NCBI RefSeq assembly: GCF_009017415.1
Contig: NC_092404.1
Span: 2,170,001 to 2,234,000, forward strand
Source: Aspergillus flavus
Taxonomy: Eukaryota; Ascomycota; Eurotiomycetes; Eurotiales; Aspergillaceae
Reading direction: 5' to 3'
Length of the DNA stretch: 64,000 nt
Part shown: one piece after another, positions 46,784 to 59,012 of the stretch
Layout: each line of letters opens with the position of its first letter
Numbering within the stretch: the first letter of the stretch is position 1
Made by a program: the position numbers and the translations under genes
The notes under the pieces: model-generated
The model's database searches: none
What the model saw: the letters and a program-made list of their open reading frames with translations, nothing else
What the model was told of the DNA's origin: nothing

Positions 46784-49592
46784 ATGACCACCTCAGATAG
46801 CGGCCATGCCTCAGAAGGCATTGTTAAGGATATGGGAAATAAAGAGGTCCAACCGAAATCTAGAAACACAAGTATCTTCCGATGGACGCTCGGGTTGGTG
46901 GTGCGGTATGCTTGCATTCATGTCTAGGTATATTTTTTTACAACCATGATCTGACAAACAACCTACCAATTTAGGCTTTGTATCTGGTATATATTGCTCA
47001 CCCCATTTTTTCGATGCCCGGCTCAACTGTCGGATCTGAATGAGTCCTCTCCGCGAGTCTGCAAACCGTATCTCGTCGCCCGCTCCTATGTTGAGCCTCA
47101 CGTTCTTCCATTCTACAACACCTACGGTGCCCCTTACGTTGAGAAAGCCCGTCCGTATGTAGGGGTTCTCAACGAGAAGGTTTATACGCCTGCCGCGAAT
47201 GTTGCTAAGCTTGGCTATGATAAATACGGCGCACCTGCTTTGGAACAAGCCCATGCTTACGGATCTGAGCAGTGGGAGAAGCAAGTTGCTCCTCTTCTGC
47301 AATCCGCAAAGGATGGTGCGAGCGAGCTGTATAACGCCGAGGTAGCACCTCAAGTCCAAAGAGTCACGGCGGTGATGTCGCCTTACTATCAAAAGGCGAA
47401 CTTTGCTTTTAAGACAACATGCGTTGGTTATATTCAACCTTTCCTTTCTCGGACAAGACCCTTTATTGGAAAGACGTATACCTCTGGTCAAAATGTTCTA
47501 ACAACCACCGTCATGCCCTATGCTCAAACATCATGGTCATCCGTTGTTTATTTTGTGAACAGCTGGCTTTGGCCACAAGTTACCGGTCTTTACTCGGAGA
47601 ATGTTGAACCTCAATTAGTCAAAATCGGGCAGAGACTAGCCAGCTATCGTGAGGGAAATCAGCTGCGCAAGGTTGTGGATGAGGTTGACAAGTGAGTTTT
47701 TGATCCTAACAGTTACCCTCTGTTGGCTGACGTCGAGTACCACAAGCTCTTCGGAACAACTGGTTAGTGTTGTTCCTGCGTCATCAGAAACCAGCAAAAT
47801 CGAATCAACTCCCACAACTTCTACAACGGTGGTTTCATCTACATCTCGCGCATTGTCCCCTACAGAATTGGCAACACAAACTCGCGAGAAGATTGAATCA
47901 GACCTGCGAACTTGGCAGGAAAAGTTTTCTGTGGCTGCGGATTTAGGTATCGAAGATCTTGAAGAGCGCCTATACGGACTTGTTGGGGGTTATGTAAATG
48001 GCGGGGCCGAGAATCATGGGAGGAGCCTTCTTACGGCTCTGGAAACCGCTGTGGAACACGAACTCTCGGCTGTCAAGCTTCGTATAGGCGAGTTGACTGA
48101 GGCTTTGCCTAGTGAACATTCTCCAGCGGAGCAAACGGCGCAAAGTGAACTTCTTAAGGACATCAGACAAGCCGCAGTCGTCATTAGGGATCGCGCTCAT
48201 GCTATCCGAGAATGGCACAGCTCATTTGATCAGGAGTTAGTGCATCGTGTCTCTGCCGCAGTAAATTCTACCCTAGATGTGCTTGACAGTGTGCGTGACC
48301 TGGGGCTTCAGGAAATAGGGATGCGCTGGGCTTGGATGGATGGTGTTACCTACAAAGATTGGGCAAAATATCATGCACTGAAAGCACAGTTTGAAGATTG
48401 GAAGGGTAAATTCCGGAAGGTCGGCATGCGCCATCCAAAATTGGAAGATGCCAGGGCACTCTCTGATGATATCTTATCTCGTGGAATGGATGTTGCCGAA
48501 GCTGCTGCGAAAGAACTTGCCAGGCTGAAAGATGTCGGTAGATGGAAGATTGCGGCGCGGGAAGTGAGTGACAACTTCGATACTAGGTCCGGCTCTCCTC
48601 CTCCACGGCCAATGCCTAGTGAACCGTCTACACCCGCTCCCCAAGAGCATTACCTAGATGCAGACTCTCCAAATCACAAAGCTTCAATGCACCGTGAAAC
48701 CGGCAACGCTAGCTCAGCGGCACAGGGTGCTGCGGAATCCGAAGACCAAGCGCTGGGTCTTGACGATGCACCTATAGCACATGACCATGTCAACTCGGAA
48801 GGGGTGGAATTATCGAACGAAGAACTAGAACCGTCTGAAGCTCCTGCGGAATCTGGTGGTCATATAGAGACCGGTCCACTCAGAGCACAGCAAACCGACA
48901 GGGAGGAAGACACCACGAAATCAACTTGGGGTGTAGCTGCGGCTGAAGCTATGTCGAAACAAGGCGTACCTGAATTCGAGGAAGTTCCTGAAAATGTTTA
49001 CAGTGCTCTAAACAGTGTTCGTAAAAACTATGCGGAAGTTGAAAGATCAGCTGGAGCGGGATCATCCCAGTCGCTCGAGCAGGAGGCTCACGAACAACCC
49101 GATGACTCTCAAAACCTTCATAAGCCGCAAGCTCCAAGCTCCTCGAGTGCTCATTACGAAGCTGTTGAAAACCTCGTCTCTGAGCTGCTCGCCGGGAAAG
49201 ATCCTTCTTTTGTCCAGGACGTGATGGACAAACTACACGCTATTTATAGAACCTCACACCCCGCGTCCGAACCACAAAAAGATATTGTTGCAAACGATAG
49301 GGCCGCTTCCATTCCATTTTCACCGGCTACTAGCATGCGCGTTGGTGGAGACTCCGTGAAGGATAGCTATGAACAACCTGAGGCATTTACCCCTGTTGTG
49401 GAATCTGCCACTAGCAGTGCTGTTTACACCCCAAGTGAGCCTGCTTTTCCGTTGGAAAGTACACAGGAACAGCATGCAATGATTGCTACCAACGAAGGCG
49501 ACTTGATTCTGGACGCCACTGAGACTGCCACATATCGTATACAGAACTCGGACGACAACCTTGAAGAGACGCCTGATAGAGACGGCCTATGA
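46784..49592 (+). CDS. Conserved fungal membrane-anchored coiled protein (often labelled 'hoxa13')
   Basis: 894 aa. Exons 46784-46905, 46975-47691 and 47747-49592. After a 30-residue polar start comes one transmembrane segment (IFRWTLGLVV to IWYILLTPFF). Then a tract of about 200 residues repeats Tyr-Gly/Pro-x-Val/Tyr motifs (HVLPFYNTYGAPYV, KVYTPAANVAKLGYDKYGAPAL), resembling amphipathic 11-mer-like repeats seen in lipid-binding proteins. About 300-560 is a helical, coiled region with ESDLRTWQEKFS and RIGELTEALPS. The C-terminal third is acidic and disordered. Homologues in Aspergillus are commonly named 'transcription factor hoxa13', but I see no homeodomain, and a membrane or lipid-surface role fits better (inference). 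Function unknown. Confidence 0.8.
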
Positions 49593-50050
49593 TCCCAGAA
49601 GATACGCAAAGTTTGTTTGCTGCGAACCCAAGTTCCATATGAGTTGGAGAAATATATGGTTCGGTTCAAAGCAATATACTCATGAATGATATCCCTCTCT
49701 TTTGTTCCTTCCCACTAGCTTGATTATCCTAGCAGATTGACGATGACCTGACCTTACTTATTCCCCACATAGTTTTCTGCAAGTATGTTTTGGTACATTA
49801 TATTGCTGATTTTTGTGTTTGCGCGTACTCCTGCAGCCTAATGATTGTTGTATATTGTTGTATACACTAGCACACCCGTGGTTTTGTAAGTCCATATATG
49901 TGCACGCCATTATCGTACATTCACCTGAGAACGTAATACAACACATTTTTCTTCATACTATGTCCGCCCAACATTTGAAGATATTGTACCCAAATTTTTC
50001 ATAACGACGAGATATCCCATAGTGTACATGCAATAGTCGATTCCAACAAA
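49593..50050. other. Convergent 3' intergenic region
   Basis: A/T-rich 3'-UTR-like sequence between two converging genes; nothing else seen. Confidence 0.5.
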
Positions 50051-50637
50051 TCATCGATACTGTACTCGCTGGCCTCCTCTTTTCTCCATTTTCTTCTGCC
50101 TCTTACTCTCCGTAACAGCTGGTTCTGTTCCGCCCATCCCGGCAAGTCCGCTCTTCATTCCCGTGAACGTGGTATATGCCAGCCAGACGGAATACAGGGG
50201 CACCACAATCCACAGCCACCAGGCGCGATCGCCAAAGACACAGACCGCGCCAATACAGCCCCACGTCCAATACAAGACATCCCACATATATTCCGTTAAA
50301 CCGGCCGCCCCAAGGTCCTCTCCAGGGGAGCGAAGTGAGCCATCAGCTGGATTATAGCGTGGACGGCCCAGGCGGTCCAGATAGAATTCGATAGCCAGAG
50401 TCGGACATGCAAAGGTAATATAAGGCGTTAACGAGCGGGGGCGGTTGAATATCCAGTGGAGAAGGAGGAAGGCCGCATGAAGACAAAGAGTAGTTATATG
50501 GGTACGGAGTAAAAGGGAGGCATTTCGAGTCGCGAGGGTTTTTGCTGCTTTCTTGAGAAAGGGTCAGCCCTTTATTTGTTATTGACATATGAGATCAGTG
50601 GGGAGTAGTGAAATCGAGGGAGACAAACTTGTGCCAT
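50051..50637 (-). CDS. snd2: TMEM208 / Snd2 homologue, ER protein targeting
   Basis: Small ER membrane protein of the SRP-independent (SND) targeting route. Minus-strand exons 50637-50629 (only 9 bases: Met-Ala-Gln) and 50551-50051 give 169 aa. After the micro-exon the protein runs KAAKTLATRN, then two N-terminal hydrophobic segments (LCLHAAFLLLHWIF and LTPYITFACPTLAIEF) and two more (MWDVLYWTWGCIGAVCVF and WWLWIVVPLYSVWLAYTTF). It ends in a basic KRQKKMEKRGGQ tail. The order and spacing match TMEM208 (DUF788). The 9-base first exon is supported by the family's MAQ/M-x-x-K-A start and canonical donor/acceptor, but a different upstream exon remains possible. Confidence 0.85.
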
Positions 50638-51551
50638 GTTGAACGGTCCTGCAAAGATTAGTAGTACTGAGGATTAATTTAAGTCGTATCGTTTGATGTG
50701 TTCAGGATGAGTGTAGATGATTGCAGATCCTAACAATCGGTAGCTCCTTGCATATATTTGGTTGTATGTACAGAAACTAAGCCATACCTACTACCTAATC
50801 TTGACAGATCAAGATCGAAGCTAGTGCGGAAGCTCAACGTGGTATTTAGTTCGCTGGTGGGAACTTTTGGACTGACAGACGATTAGGGAATGGCGTTGCC
50901 CACCACAACCAGACAAGCGCCCGCGCCTCCACCAGCCACTAAGAGCGGTGCATTGAACTGCCGCCCCAAAACATCTGATGGCCGAAAAGACATCGTGACG
51001 ACAATCAGGATCGCCTCTGCCACATCCCACTGCATCTCTCTTGGCGAGACTTTGCTGACCCCGCGCAGCTTTCCTCTTTCAACTGTTCGACCATCATTCG
51101 CGACATGCAATTTACTCTCCTCTGAATCTTAACCTGGCCCAAAGGGGCGTCACGAGTTGGCCGGACGTCATTCACTCTCCGAGACACGACCCTGTATAAT
51201 ATCGCGGGTAAAACAACTGAGGGATTCTGTGAAGGACGTAATAGGGGAACGTCTCTCAGAGCGATAATATCACTGATTTCTCTCTGTCGGCGGTCCTCTG
51301 GCTATTAACACAACTTTGGATCCGCGCATCACAAAGAATCTCGTGCTTCCCTCGTCGCCGGAATTTCTATCAAAGAGCGCTAGGTATCACATACTGCCTA
51401 CCAAATGCTTGCTCTTCTTGAGTGAACATCTCCCTGATTATTCTCTACCTATCTACTCGAACCTCCGCCGTCATCACGACCGACACTGCGCCCCCGTTCT
51501 TAGATCGCCAAATTTCTCCGTGCCGCGAAGCCTAAACATTCACACCCCAAC
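50638..51551. promoter_or_regulatory. Divergent promoter region of snd2 and bimA
   Basis: 914 bases between divergent start codons. Short frames on both strands lack domains. No recognised binding site is clear enough to list. Confidence 0.4.
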
Positions 51552-54184
51552 ATGTCGCCGTCGACATCCCATATATCGGGCCAGTTGAGGCAGCTAATAT
51601 ACTATCACCTTGATAACAATCTGATTCGCAATGCGCTATTTCTTGCTGGTCGTCTGCATGCCTATGAACCTCGAACATCGGAGGCTTCCTATCTACTCTC
51701 CCTATGCCATCTACTCAACGGGCAAATCAAGGCAGCTTATGACTACAGCAAGAATTTTGGGTCGAGGGGTACTCATTTGGGCTGCTCGTATGTGTATGCG
51801 CAGGCGTGTCTAGACTTGGGAAAGTATCTTGATGGGATTGCGGCGCTGGAACGGAGCAAAAGCCTTTGGACTTCTAAGAATCATTGGAGTAAGCATTCTG
51901 TCCTTTGTTTCTCGCTACATTCATGGTGTGAACAATTTCGTCAATGTGGCTGAGGCTGATAATCTCCCGTCGATTGTATAGACAAACACAGCGAAACACG
52001 CAGGCAGCACCTACCCGACGCGGCTGCAGTTCTATGCTTGCAGGGTAAACTATGGCACGCTCATAAAGACCTCAATAAGGGAGTAGAATGCTATGTCGAA
52101 GCTTTGAAATTGAATCCTTTTATGTGGGATGCATTTCTGGGTTTGTGCGAGACAGGTGGGTTTTGGCGGCCTGCCTTATCTTTGTACTAAAAACTAATTG
52201 CCCTTTGAAGGTGTCAATATTCGGGTCCCTAATATTTACAAAATGAGCTCCGAACTACTTTCCGTTCTATCGTCATCACAGGAAGATATTGATATTCCCC
52301 CTGACAAGGTTGCGCCTGCAGGTGGACCGCTGCAAACTTCAGCAAATGTGAATCCAAGCTTGGACCCCTTTATGTCTGCCGCATCCCGCAGTGACTCGGG
52401 CACTACCCATGGAAGCTCTGCCTTATGGGAGAAACTGAACGGAAGCACTGTCAGCGTGGCATCGAATGGAACATCAACACCAGCTGTTCGGGAAGGAACA
52501 GAAACCCCTGGTGGCCAGAGCAGTGAGTCTGATGACTTCCGCCTGGCTAACGGGGTTGGGGATACCTCGTGGGAACCTCCCTTAGCTCCAGCCAGAAAAA
52601 ATCGCACGATTCAATCGATCGGGGCAGATCATGCAATGGATCCCCCGCCGAAAATGAAGCCTACGGGTATCAGACAAAGAACGAGAATGAGGGTTGAACA
52701 AGAGGAACAAACGACAACCCAAGTGGAAAAGGAATCTGTGACAGGATCTAGAGTTGGCGACCGCAAGCGAACGGTTTCCGGCCAGGTAGCTCATCCACCA
52801 GCACCAACAGAACCAGGAGCCCCTCAACGCCGCAGCGTACGTCTTTTCAACCAGATTAAGCCTACAACTAGCAAGCTCTCAGGCACGGCATTAGGCACAA
52901 AGGACGGCAGGGAACTCAAAAAGGTAAAAGCTACTGGTGCCAAGGGGCGTGCTACGGCAGCCACGGGTGTAGGTCGTGTTGTGAGCGGTAACAGGAAACA
53001 TGTCGGCGAGATACACGAGAGCGATGGGAAAGAACATCGTCCGGTATCAACTGTTCATAGTGGGGCTACCAATGTTGCCTCTAAGGCCGCGACGATTGAA
53101 AAGTCGAAGTCCATTGAAGCTCTGACATGGCTGTTGGAGCTCTTCTCCAAACTGGCGTCGGGATACTTTGCTTTGAGTCGTTATCGGTGTACGGATTCTA
53201 TACAAATATTCAATGCGCTATCTCAGGGTCAGCGAGAGACGCCTTGGGTTCTTTCGCAAATCGGGCGAGCGTACTACGAGCAAGCAATGTATTCAGACGC
53301 CGAGAAGTATTTCGTACGGGTGAGAAACATAGCACCGTCCAGGTTGGATGACATGGAGATTTACTCGACTGTTCTTTGGCATCTGAAAAACGACATCGAA
53401 CTAGCCTATTTGGCGCATGAGCTAATGGAGGTCGACCGTTTATCCCCCCAGGCATGGTGCGCCATTGGCAATTCCTTCTCGCACCAACGCGATCACGACC
53501 AGGCCTTAAAGTGTTTCAAGCGAGCGACACAATTAGATTCTCATTTTGCCTATGGTTTTACCTTGCAGGGACACGAATATGTAGCAAACGAAGAATACGA
53601 TAAAGCACTGGATGCCTACCGGCATGGCATCAGTGCTGATAGCCGCCACTACAATGCGTGGTACGGATTGGGCACCGTTTATGACAAAATGGGCAAACTC
53701 GACTTTGCTGAACAACATTTCCGTAACGCAGCAAGTATTAACCCTACAAATGCGGTGCTCATCTGTTGTATTGGTCTGGTCCTGGAAAAGATGAACAATC
53801 CAAAGGCAGCTCTAATTCAATATGGGCGAGCCTGTTCATTGGCACCACATTCCGTCCTTGCTAGGTTCCGCAAGGCTCGCGCATTAATGAAGCTGCAAGA
53901 GCTCAAATTGGCTCTAGCAGAATTGAAGATTCTTAAAGACATGGCCCCAGACGAAGCAAACGTGCATTATCTCTTGGGTAAGCTTTACAAAATGCTGCAT
54001 GACAAGGCCAATGCTATCAAGCATTTCACCACGGCCTTGAATTTAGATCCCAAGGTAAGAATCATATCAACATTTACCATGGGGATAGGGTCACTAACAC
54101 TTCTACCAATAGGCGGCACAATACATAAAGGACGCTATGGAATCATTAGATGACGAAGAGGAGGACGATGAAGATATGGCTTGA
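51552..54184 (+). CDS. bimA: Anaphase-promoting complex subunit BimA / Cdc27 / APC3
   Basis: TPR scaffold of the APC/C ubiquitin ligase that binds Cdh1/Cdc20 IR tails. Exons 51552-51888, 51982-52155, 52211-54054 and 54113-54184 give 808 aa, close to the A. nidulans BimA length. N-terminal TPRs (about 10-165) include RNALFLAGRLHAYEP and LWHAHKDLNKGVECYVEALKLNP. A disordered, Ser/Thr-rich and basic middle (about 180-480) probably carries mitotic phosphorylation sites. The C-terminal superhelix of at least seven TPRs (about 500-785) has repeats such as AWCAIGNSFSHQRDHDQALKCF and AWYGLGTVYDKMGKLDFAEQHF. The last 24 codons, on their own exon, end in an acidic DDEEEDDEDMA tail. Assignment is firm. 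Confidence 0.95.
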
Positions 54185-55058
54185 TTTCTACGGCCTTCCT
54201 TTCCCCCGCCCCTGTCCCAAGCTTTCCTAAACTTCCGCACATGTGACTCTTTCTTTACCTTCCTCTTATTTGCTTCGGTTTCTCAACATTTGCTCTTGAG
54301 CCACGTTCCTGCTTGGGGTTCTAATTCATGACGGTTGGCGTTTTTCCCTATTTTTCTCCTTTCTGGGTCAAATCTGCGTGAGCATCAGCATTACACAGGC
54401 GTTAACAGGCCGGTTGAGTAGAGAGTGTGTTTCCCAGCATCAGGCTCTCGAAAAGGTGTCGAGGCTCTTGGTTCTGTACATTAGCGTGGGTTGGCTTTCT
54501 CGCGTTTTAGCTGCGAATGAGACATGAAGACACCAGGCGACAGATTCGTGGACATATACCGTCTGTCGTGCGAGGCATTTCCATAATCAATTCATCTTTA
54601 TGCATATTCTTACATTTGGAGGAATTCAACCGAGGTAAAGCCAGTAAGACGCTCATCAAATGGACTGTCACCTGCACATCAGAGAAGAGAAGGCGGTGAG
54701 CGGTCCAACAAAATTCGCCAGAAAAAGGCGGAAGTGGAAAGACGACTGTTTGGTAGTTCTGTTTCACTGCATTCTTCTTCCTATTAGAGTCCCTAATATT
54801 CCTAATGTTCTTCTTCTAAGTGTTCCTGGGAGTCCTCGCTTTCTATTAATATTCACTCCGGCCATTGCCATGCCCCAACCGCTTTTGTGATTCTCCCGTG
54901 CACCTCTGCTGTTCCCGAGACTCTCTCGCCTGACCTCATCACCACTGGACAGTACCAAGTAAGGATGTGCCTTTCTTACCTTGGACCGCCTATATAGTGC
55001 TGACGCTCAACTTGGGAACTAGGGTCCTTCTTGTAGACAGCATCTTATTCCCCTCACC
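54185..55058. other. Intergenic, bimA 3' side and slc1 promoter
   Basis: 874 bases between two same-strand genes. Pyrimidine-rich near 54185-54370. No gene supported. Confidence 0.5.
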
Positions 55059-56003
55059 ATGTCGTTTCTGTCCTACGTTGCCTCGGGCATTAGCTCGTTC
55101 GTCGTCGTCACGCTTTCACTTTTCACCCTGGGCCAGAAGATTCCCCGCGCAGCGTTCGTTGCTCGCTGCTTGGCCTCCTACGGTTCCCTTCTCCTATGTG
55201 CCACTTATGGCGTAATCGCTTCAATTGTCTTGCGCCTGGTCGGCTACGGACGGGTGTCGCAATGGGCCACCGCGCGCAGCTTCAAGTGGGTCATGCGGTA
55301 TACAACCGGTGTACACTTTGACATTGTTGAAGGCCAGGAGCATCTCTCCACCCGGCCAGCGGTCTTTATTGGGAACCATCAATCTGAGCTAGATGTCCTC
55401 ATGTTGGGTTCTATCTTCCCCCCGTACTGCAGTGTTACGGCCAAGAAATCGCTACGCCATGTGCCCTTCCTCGGTTGGTTCATGTCTCTTTCTCGCACTG
55501 TTTTCATCGACAGGGCCAATCGCCAGACGGCCGTAAAGGCATTCGACAGCGCTGCAGAGGAGATGCGCAACCACCGTCAGAGTGTCTTCATCTTCCCTGA
55601 GGGCACAAGAAGCTACTCGGACAAGCCGGGGCTGTTGCCGTTCAAGAAGGGCGCTTTCCATCTCGCTGTGAAAGCCGGTGTGCCTATTGTTCCTGTTGTT
55701 TCGGAGAATTACTCGCATGTTCTGTCTCCCCGGAACTGGAGGTTTAATGCTGGTTCAATCCAGGTCAAAGGTACGACTTTCCTATCCTCATCCCCTTTGA
55801 GCAAATGCATATGTGAGCGAGGCTGACCCATCCTAGTCCTCCCTCCCATCAGTACTGAGGGTTTGACTGCGGCTGATGTCGATGCCCTGACTCAGTCGGC
55901 TCGGGAATCCATGCTCAAGACTCTACTCGAGATGTCTGAGAAGAACGAAATCGAGGTTGGCAACTCGCATGCCAATGGTACTTCTACTGCCGTTGAGATC
56001 TGA
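55059..56003 (+). CDS. slc1: 1-acyl-sn-glycerol-3-phosphate acyltransferase (Slc1 type)
   Basis: Makes phosphatidic acid from lysophosphatidic acid at the ER or lipid droplets. Exons 55059-55770 and 55837-56003 give 292 aa. Two N-terminal hydrophobic segments (about 8-27 and 38-60) precede the PlsC domain. The catalytic NHxxxxD motif is N106-H107-QSEL-D112, and the substrate-binding FPEGTRS is at 179-185. Between them, the conserved KKSLRHVPFLGWFM and RTVFIDR blocks are present. The C-terminus after the intron reads VLPPISTEGLTAADVDAL, another conserved block, then a short disordered tail. All signatures intact. Downstream of bimA with no functional link. Confidence 0.95.
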
Positions 56004-56527
56004 CCTCGTTGCAACTTTGAGTTATGACAATGACCCTTTTCTTCCTCGGCATCCCCTTCATCGAACGCCAGATGCACGCACCATTGCACGAACAAGTTGA
56101 AACGCGACATGAGACATGAATACCGGGCGTTGTTGTCCCCGTACCACCCGCTAATAATCATTGTCTTCTGTTCTCCAGTACAGATCCCGCGACAGAGTAC
56201 TTCAAATAGTTTCTGTCTAGAGACGAGGGCCTAAGATTTGCATTACTTGTAGACATGAGAAACAACATGAGACAGAGCGGTCGGCCCTGATGAAACGTTC
56301 ATTATAATCGGTTCCTATACCTAATGGATAGGACCTTTTCCTCCAAGGTGTATATAATGTCATCCGTTCAAGAGTACCGGGCCCCTCCCTCCCGCTGTAT
56401 ACTCTGGACCAATTCTGTATGTAGGCTACCAGATCAATAGAACATATCCACTTGCTGTTCAAATCTTACGTGCATTTTTATATAAACGTAGCATTGTGGC
56501 ACGACTTCAGTGGGGACGAGACAAAAC
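56004..56527. other. Convergent 3' intergenic region
   Basis: Between the 3' ends of slc1 and the phosphopantetheinyl transferase gene; no feature seen. Confidence 0.5.
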
Positions 56528-57559
56528 CTATTTCAGACATTGGCAAACACCCGTCGCGCAAGGTCTAACATCTTTCTCGATATCAATCTTTTCCAACCGC
56601 TGCCATGGATCTGCACCATCTCCTTCACTTCTCCACCCAATACCACCCCCTCTTGCCGCGGTAGCAATAAGATAATCATTCTCAAATGCAACCACCTCAA
56701 GTCTCACATCTTCCACCTCCTTCCCATACAGCCATGTCTTGACCCCAGTATACGGCTCACCCCAAGTATGCAAGTGCCGGCCTGCGGGCTCCGGCGCAAG
56801 AACATTCGTGAACACCAATTCTCTCAACCACGGCGCCAATAACGCTTCCCCTGTCATCTTGATATATGCTTCTTTCAACGCCCAGTAGGTATAGAACAAC
56901 CGGAACCCATATTCCACAAGGCCGTCCTCGTCGTTGCCGATATGTGATGGTACTCCGTGCAAGCTTTTGATGGTATCCAGCTCTCGCTGGGAGAAGACTT
57001 CAGAGAAGATACCGACGAACTCTTCTAATGCTTGTCTAGTTTCCGGGGTGTTGCGGCGCTCGTTCACGCAGGTAATGTCTATTCCTACCTGAGGTATAGA
57101 TGAGGCGGGTGTAGAGGTGGGATTGGGATTTGTGATGACATTGGTAGGCGCAATTGAGTCATTGTTGCTTGACGGCGGCAGAATGGTCCCTGCGAGAGCT
57201 ACCAGGGATGCTTGATGGCTGACATTGAATTCAATGTTTGGAATTGGCTTGTCTGTAGCTGCGGTCTGGATGAAGCCTGCAGCGTTGAAGTACGGCCGAT
57301 GATGCGGTGCTGGCGTTCGGCTGATGGTAATTTGATTCCATGGGATGCGACATGTTCGGTGGATAAAAAGATATTTCAGGAGATTGGATGCAAGGGACAT
57401 ATGCTTGTCTTTCAGGTGGTAGAAGCGTTTGGCCGACTCCTGGTCTGGTGGTTGGAGTGTTTCTAGTAGAGGGAGGGATGTAGTGGTTGCTGTTAGGTCC
57501 CGGGTATCGATATACCACCGTACCATGCAATTGCTGGACTCGTCCTGTGGTGGTTGCAT
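56528..57559 (-). CDS. pptA: 4'-phosphopantetheinyl transferase (PptA/NpgA type)
   Basis: Transfers phosphopantetheine from CoA to carrier domains of polyketide and non-ribosomal peptide synthases and of lysine biosynthesis (α-aminoadipate reductase). It is single-copy and essential for secondary metabolism in Aspergillus. Single exon, 343 aa. Sfp-type signatures are FNVSH (111-115), GIDI (159-162, Mg-binding Asp) and WALKEAYIKMTG (226-237), the Lys/Glu core. The N-terminal RFYHLKDKHMSLASNLLKYLF block is typical of fungal Sfp enzymes. A Thr/Asn/Pro-rich insert (about 130-155) sits between the first two motifs. Divergent from the pyridoxal-phosphate synthase gene with 400 bases between starts. 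It stands alone; no synthase gene is nearby. Confidence 0.93.
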   Translation of the reverse strand: MQPPQDESSNCMVRWYIDTRDLTATTTSLPLLETLQPPDQESAKRFYHLKDKHMSLASNLLKYLFIHRTCRIPWNQITISRTPAPHHRPYFNAAGFIQTAATDKPIPNIEFNVSHQASLVALAGTILPPSSNNDSIAPTNVITNPNPTSTPASSIPQVGIDITCVNERRNTPETRQALEEFVGIFSEVFSQRELDTIKSLHGVPSHIGNDEDGLVEYGFRLFYTYWALKEAYIKMTGEALLAPWLRELVFTNVLAPEPAGRHLHTWGEPYTGVKTWLYGKEVEDVRLEVVAFENDYLIATAARGGGIGWRSEGDGADPWQRLEKIDIEKDVRPCATGVCQCLK

Positions 57560-57959
57560 GTTTAATGCGCTGGGGGTGGAATACTATGAAGCGGAGTGGT
57601 GAGACGTAGAGCAGCTTTGTTGATAGACTGAATCCGGTGCGGGGAATATTTATTCGCGAAGTATACAGGGTATAAAATAGAGCATAGTGTAGATGACTCA
57701 ACCACCATCATAGATCCATTGTTAGTAATGAATATCTCAGATTGGCCTATTGATTAACAGAACACTCAACTAGAAGCAGAGATTCATGATTCCCCGTACA
57801 GAATAAGCTGAGGTTACGTTTTCCAGATTGATCACCGTGCAGGAACGCCTTATCGTGCGGGGCGGCACGTGGAGATAACTCGGATATATGTTGATCCGGC
57901 GATATATACAGGCCGTGGCCAACACTTGACTCATCTTCTATGAATTAGACCGCCTTGAA
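57560..57959. promoter_or_regulatory. Divergent promoter between pptA and pdx2
   Basis: A 400-base spacer between two start codons on opposite strands, so both promoters must lie here. It contains a CACGTG box at 57866-57871, about 94 bases upstream of the pdx2 start. Confidence 0.5.
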
Positions 57960-58848
57960 ATGAGCATCACCGTCGGGGTTCTCGCCTTACAGGGCGCATT
58001 CTACGAGCATGTACAACTGTTGAAACAGGCAGCGGCCAATTTGGCGACAGAGACCCACGCCTCGCCAAAATGGGAGTTCATTGAAGTGCGAACCCCGCAG
58101 GAATTGGATAGATGCGATGCGCTTATCTTACCTGGTGGCGAGAGCACCACTATCTCTCTTGTCGCAGCTAGGTCTAATCTTTTAGAGCCCCTGAGAGATT
58201 TCGTAAAGTATGTATTCTCAGAAAGCCTGCTCTGCTTCCAGAGACTGACCATTTATCCTCGATAGGGTCCATCGCAGGCCAACTTGGGGAACCTGTGCCG
58301 GGTTGATTTTGCTTGCCGAGTCCGCCAACCGGACAAAGAAGGGTGGCCAAGAGCTTATCGGAGGTTTAGATGTGCGCGTAAATAGGAACCACTTTGGTCG
58401 TCAGACCGAAAGTTTCCAAGCGCCATTGGATCTGCCGTTCCTGAACTCTTGCGGGAAAGACCAGCCTCCTTTCCCAGCCGTTTTCATCAGAGCACCTGTT
58501 GTCGAAAAGATATTGCCACACGAAGAAGGCATCCAAACAAGCGAGGTTGGAAGAGACGAGACTGTCGTAGCACCTTCAAAACACGTGAAAGACCAGGCGG
58601 CTCTGGACGCAATGGCAACGCAGGTTGAAGTGCTGGCAACACTTCCAGGCAGAGCCGCTAAACTGGCTAGTGAGGGGAGGAACATCGATGCAGACAAAGA
58701 AGCTGGAGATATCATTGCTGTCAAGCAGGGAAATGTTTTCGGCACAAGCTTCCATCCTGAACTCACCGGCGACGCTCGGATACATTCATGGTGGCTGCGC
58801 CAGGTGGAGGAGTCCGTGAGAAGGAGGAGGAAGCTAGAGCAACGCTAG
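57960..58848 (+). CDS. pdx2: Pyridoxal 5'-phosphate synthase glutaminase subunit (PdxT/Sno type)
   Basis: Class I glutamine amidotransferase that feeds ammonia to the PdxS/Snz (PyroA) synthase in the DXP-independent vitamin B6 pathway. Exons 57960-58207 and 58266-58848 give 276 aa. The N-terminus GVLALQGAFYEH is the family start, followed by LILPGGESTT (oxyanion region). The nucleophile is C93 in WGTCAGLI. The catalytic His246 and Glu248 are in GTSFHPEL. Compared with bacterial PdxT (~190 aa) it has an insert of about 50 residues (about 170-215) after FIRAPVVEK, as is usual in fungi. The synthase partner is not in the window. Confidence 0.95.
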
Positions 58849-59012
58849 TTGATGCTTTGCATTATAGAAAGAGTTTGTATAGAAAGTTTCGTCGATAGAT
58901 TGGGTATCGGATGTAAATATTCTTTTGTTGATGCCGTTCCTTCTACCAAATCAAAGAAATATAATGCATGCAAACGCCGTACATGCGCCAATCACACAAA
59001 GTCCCATCAATA

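Noticed and set aside
56528..57559. Secondary-metabolite gene cluster around the phosphopantetheinyl transferase
   Set aside because: No polyketide or peptide synthase, oxidase or dedicated transporter is adjacent; neighbours are housekeeping genes.
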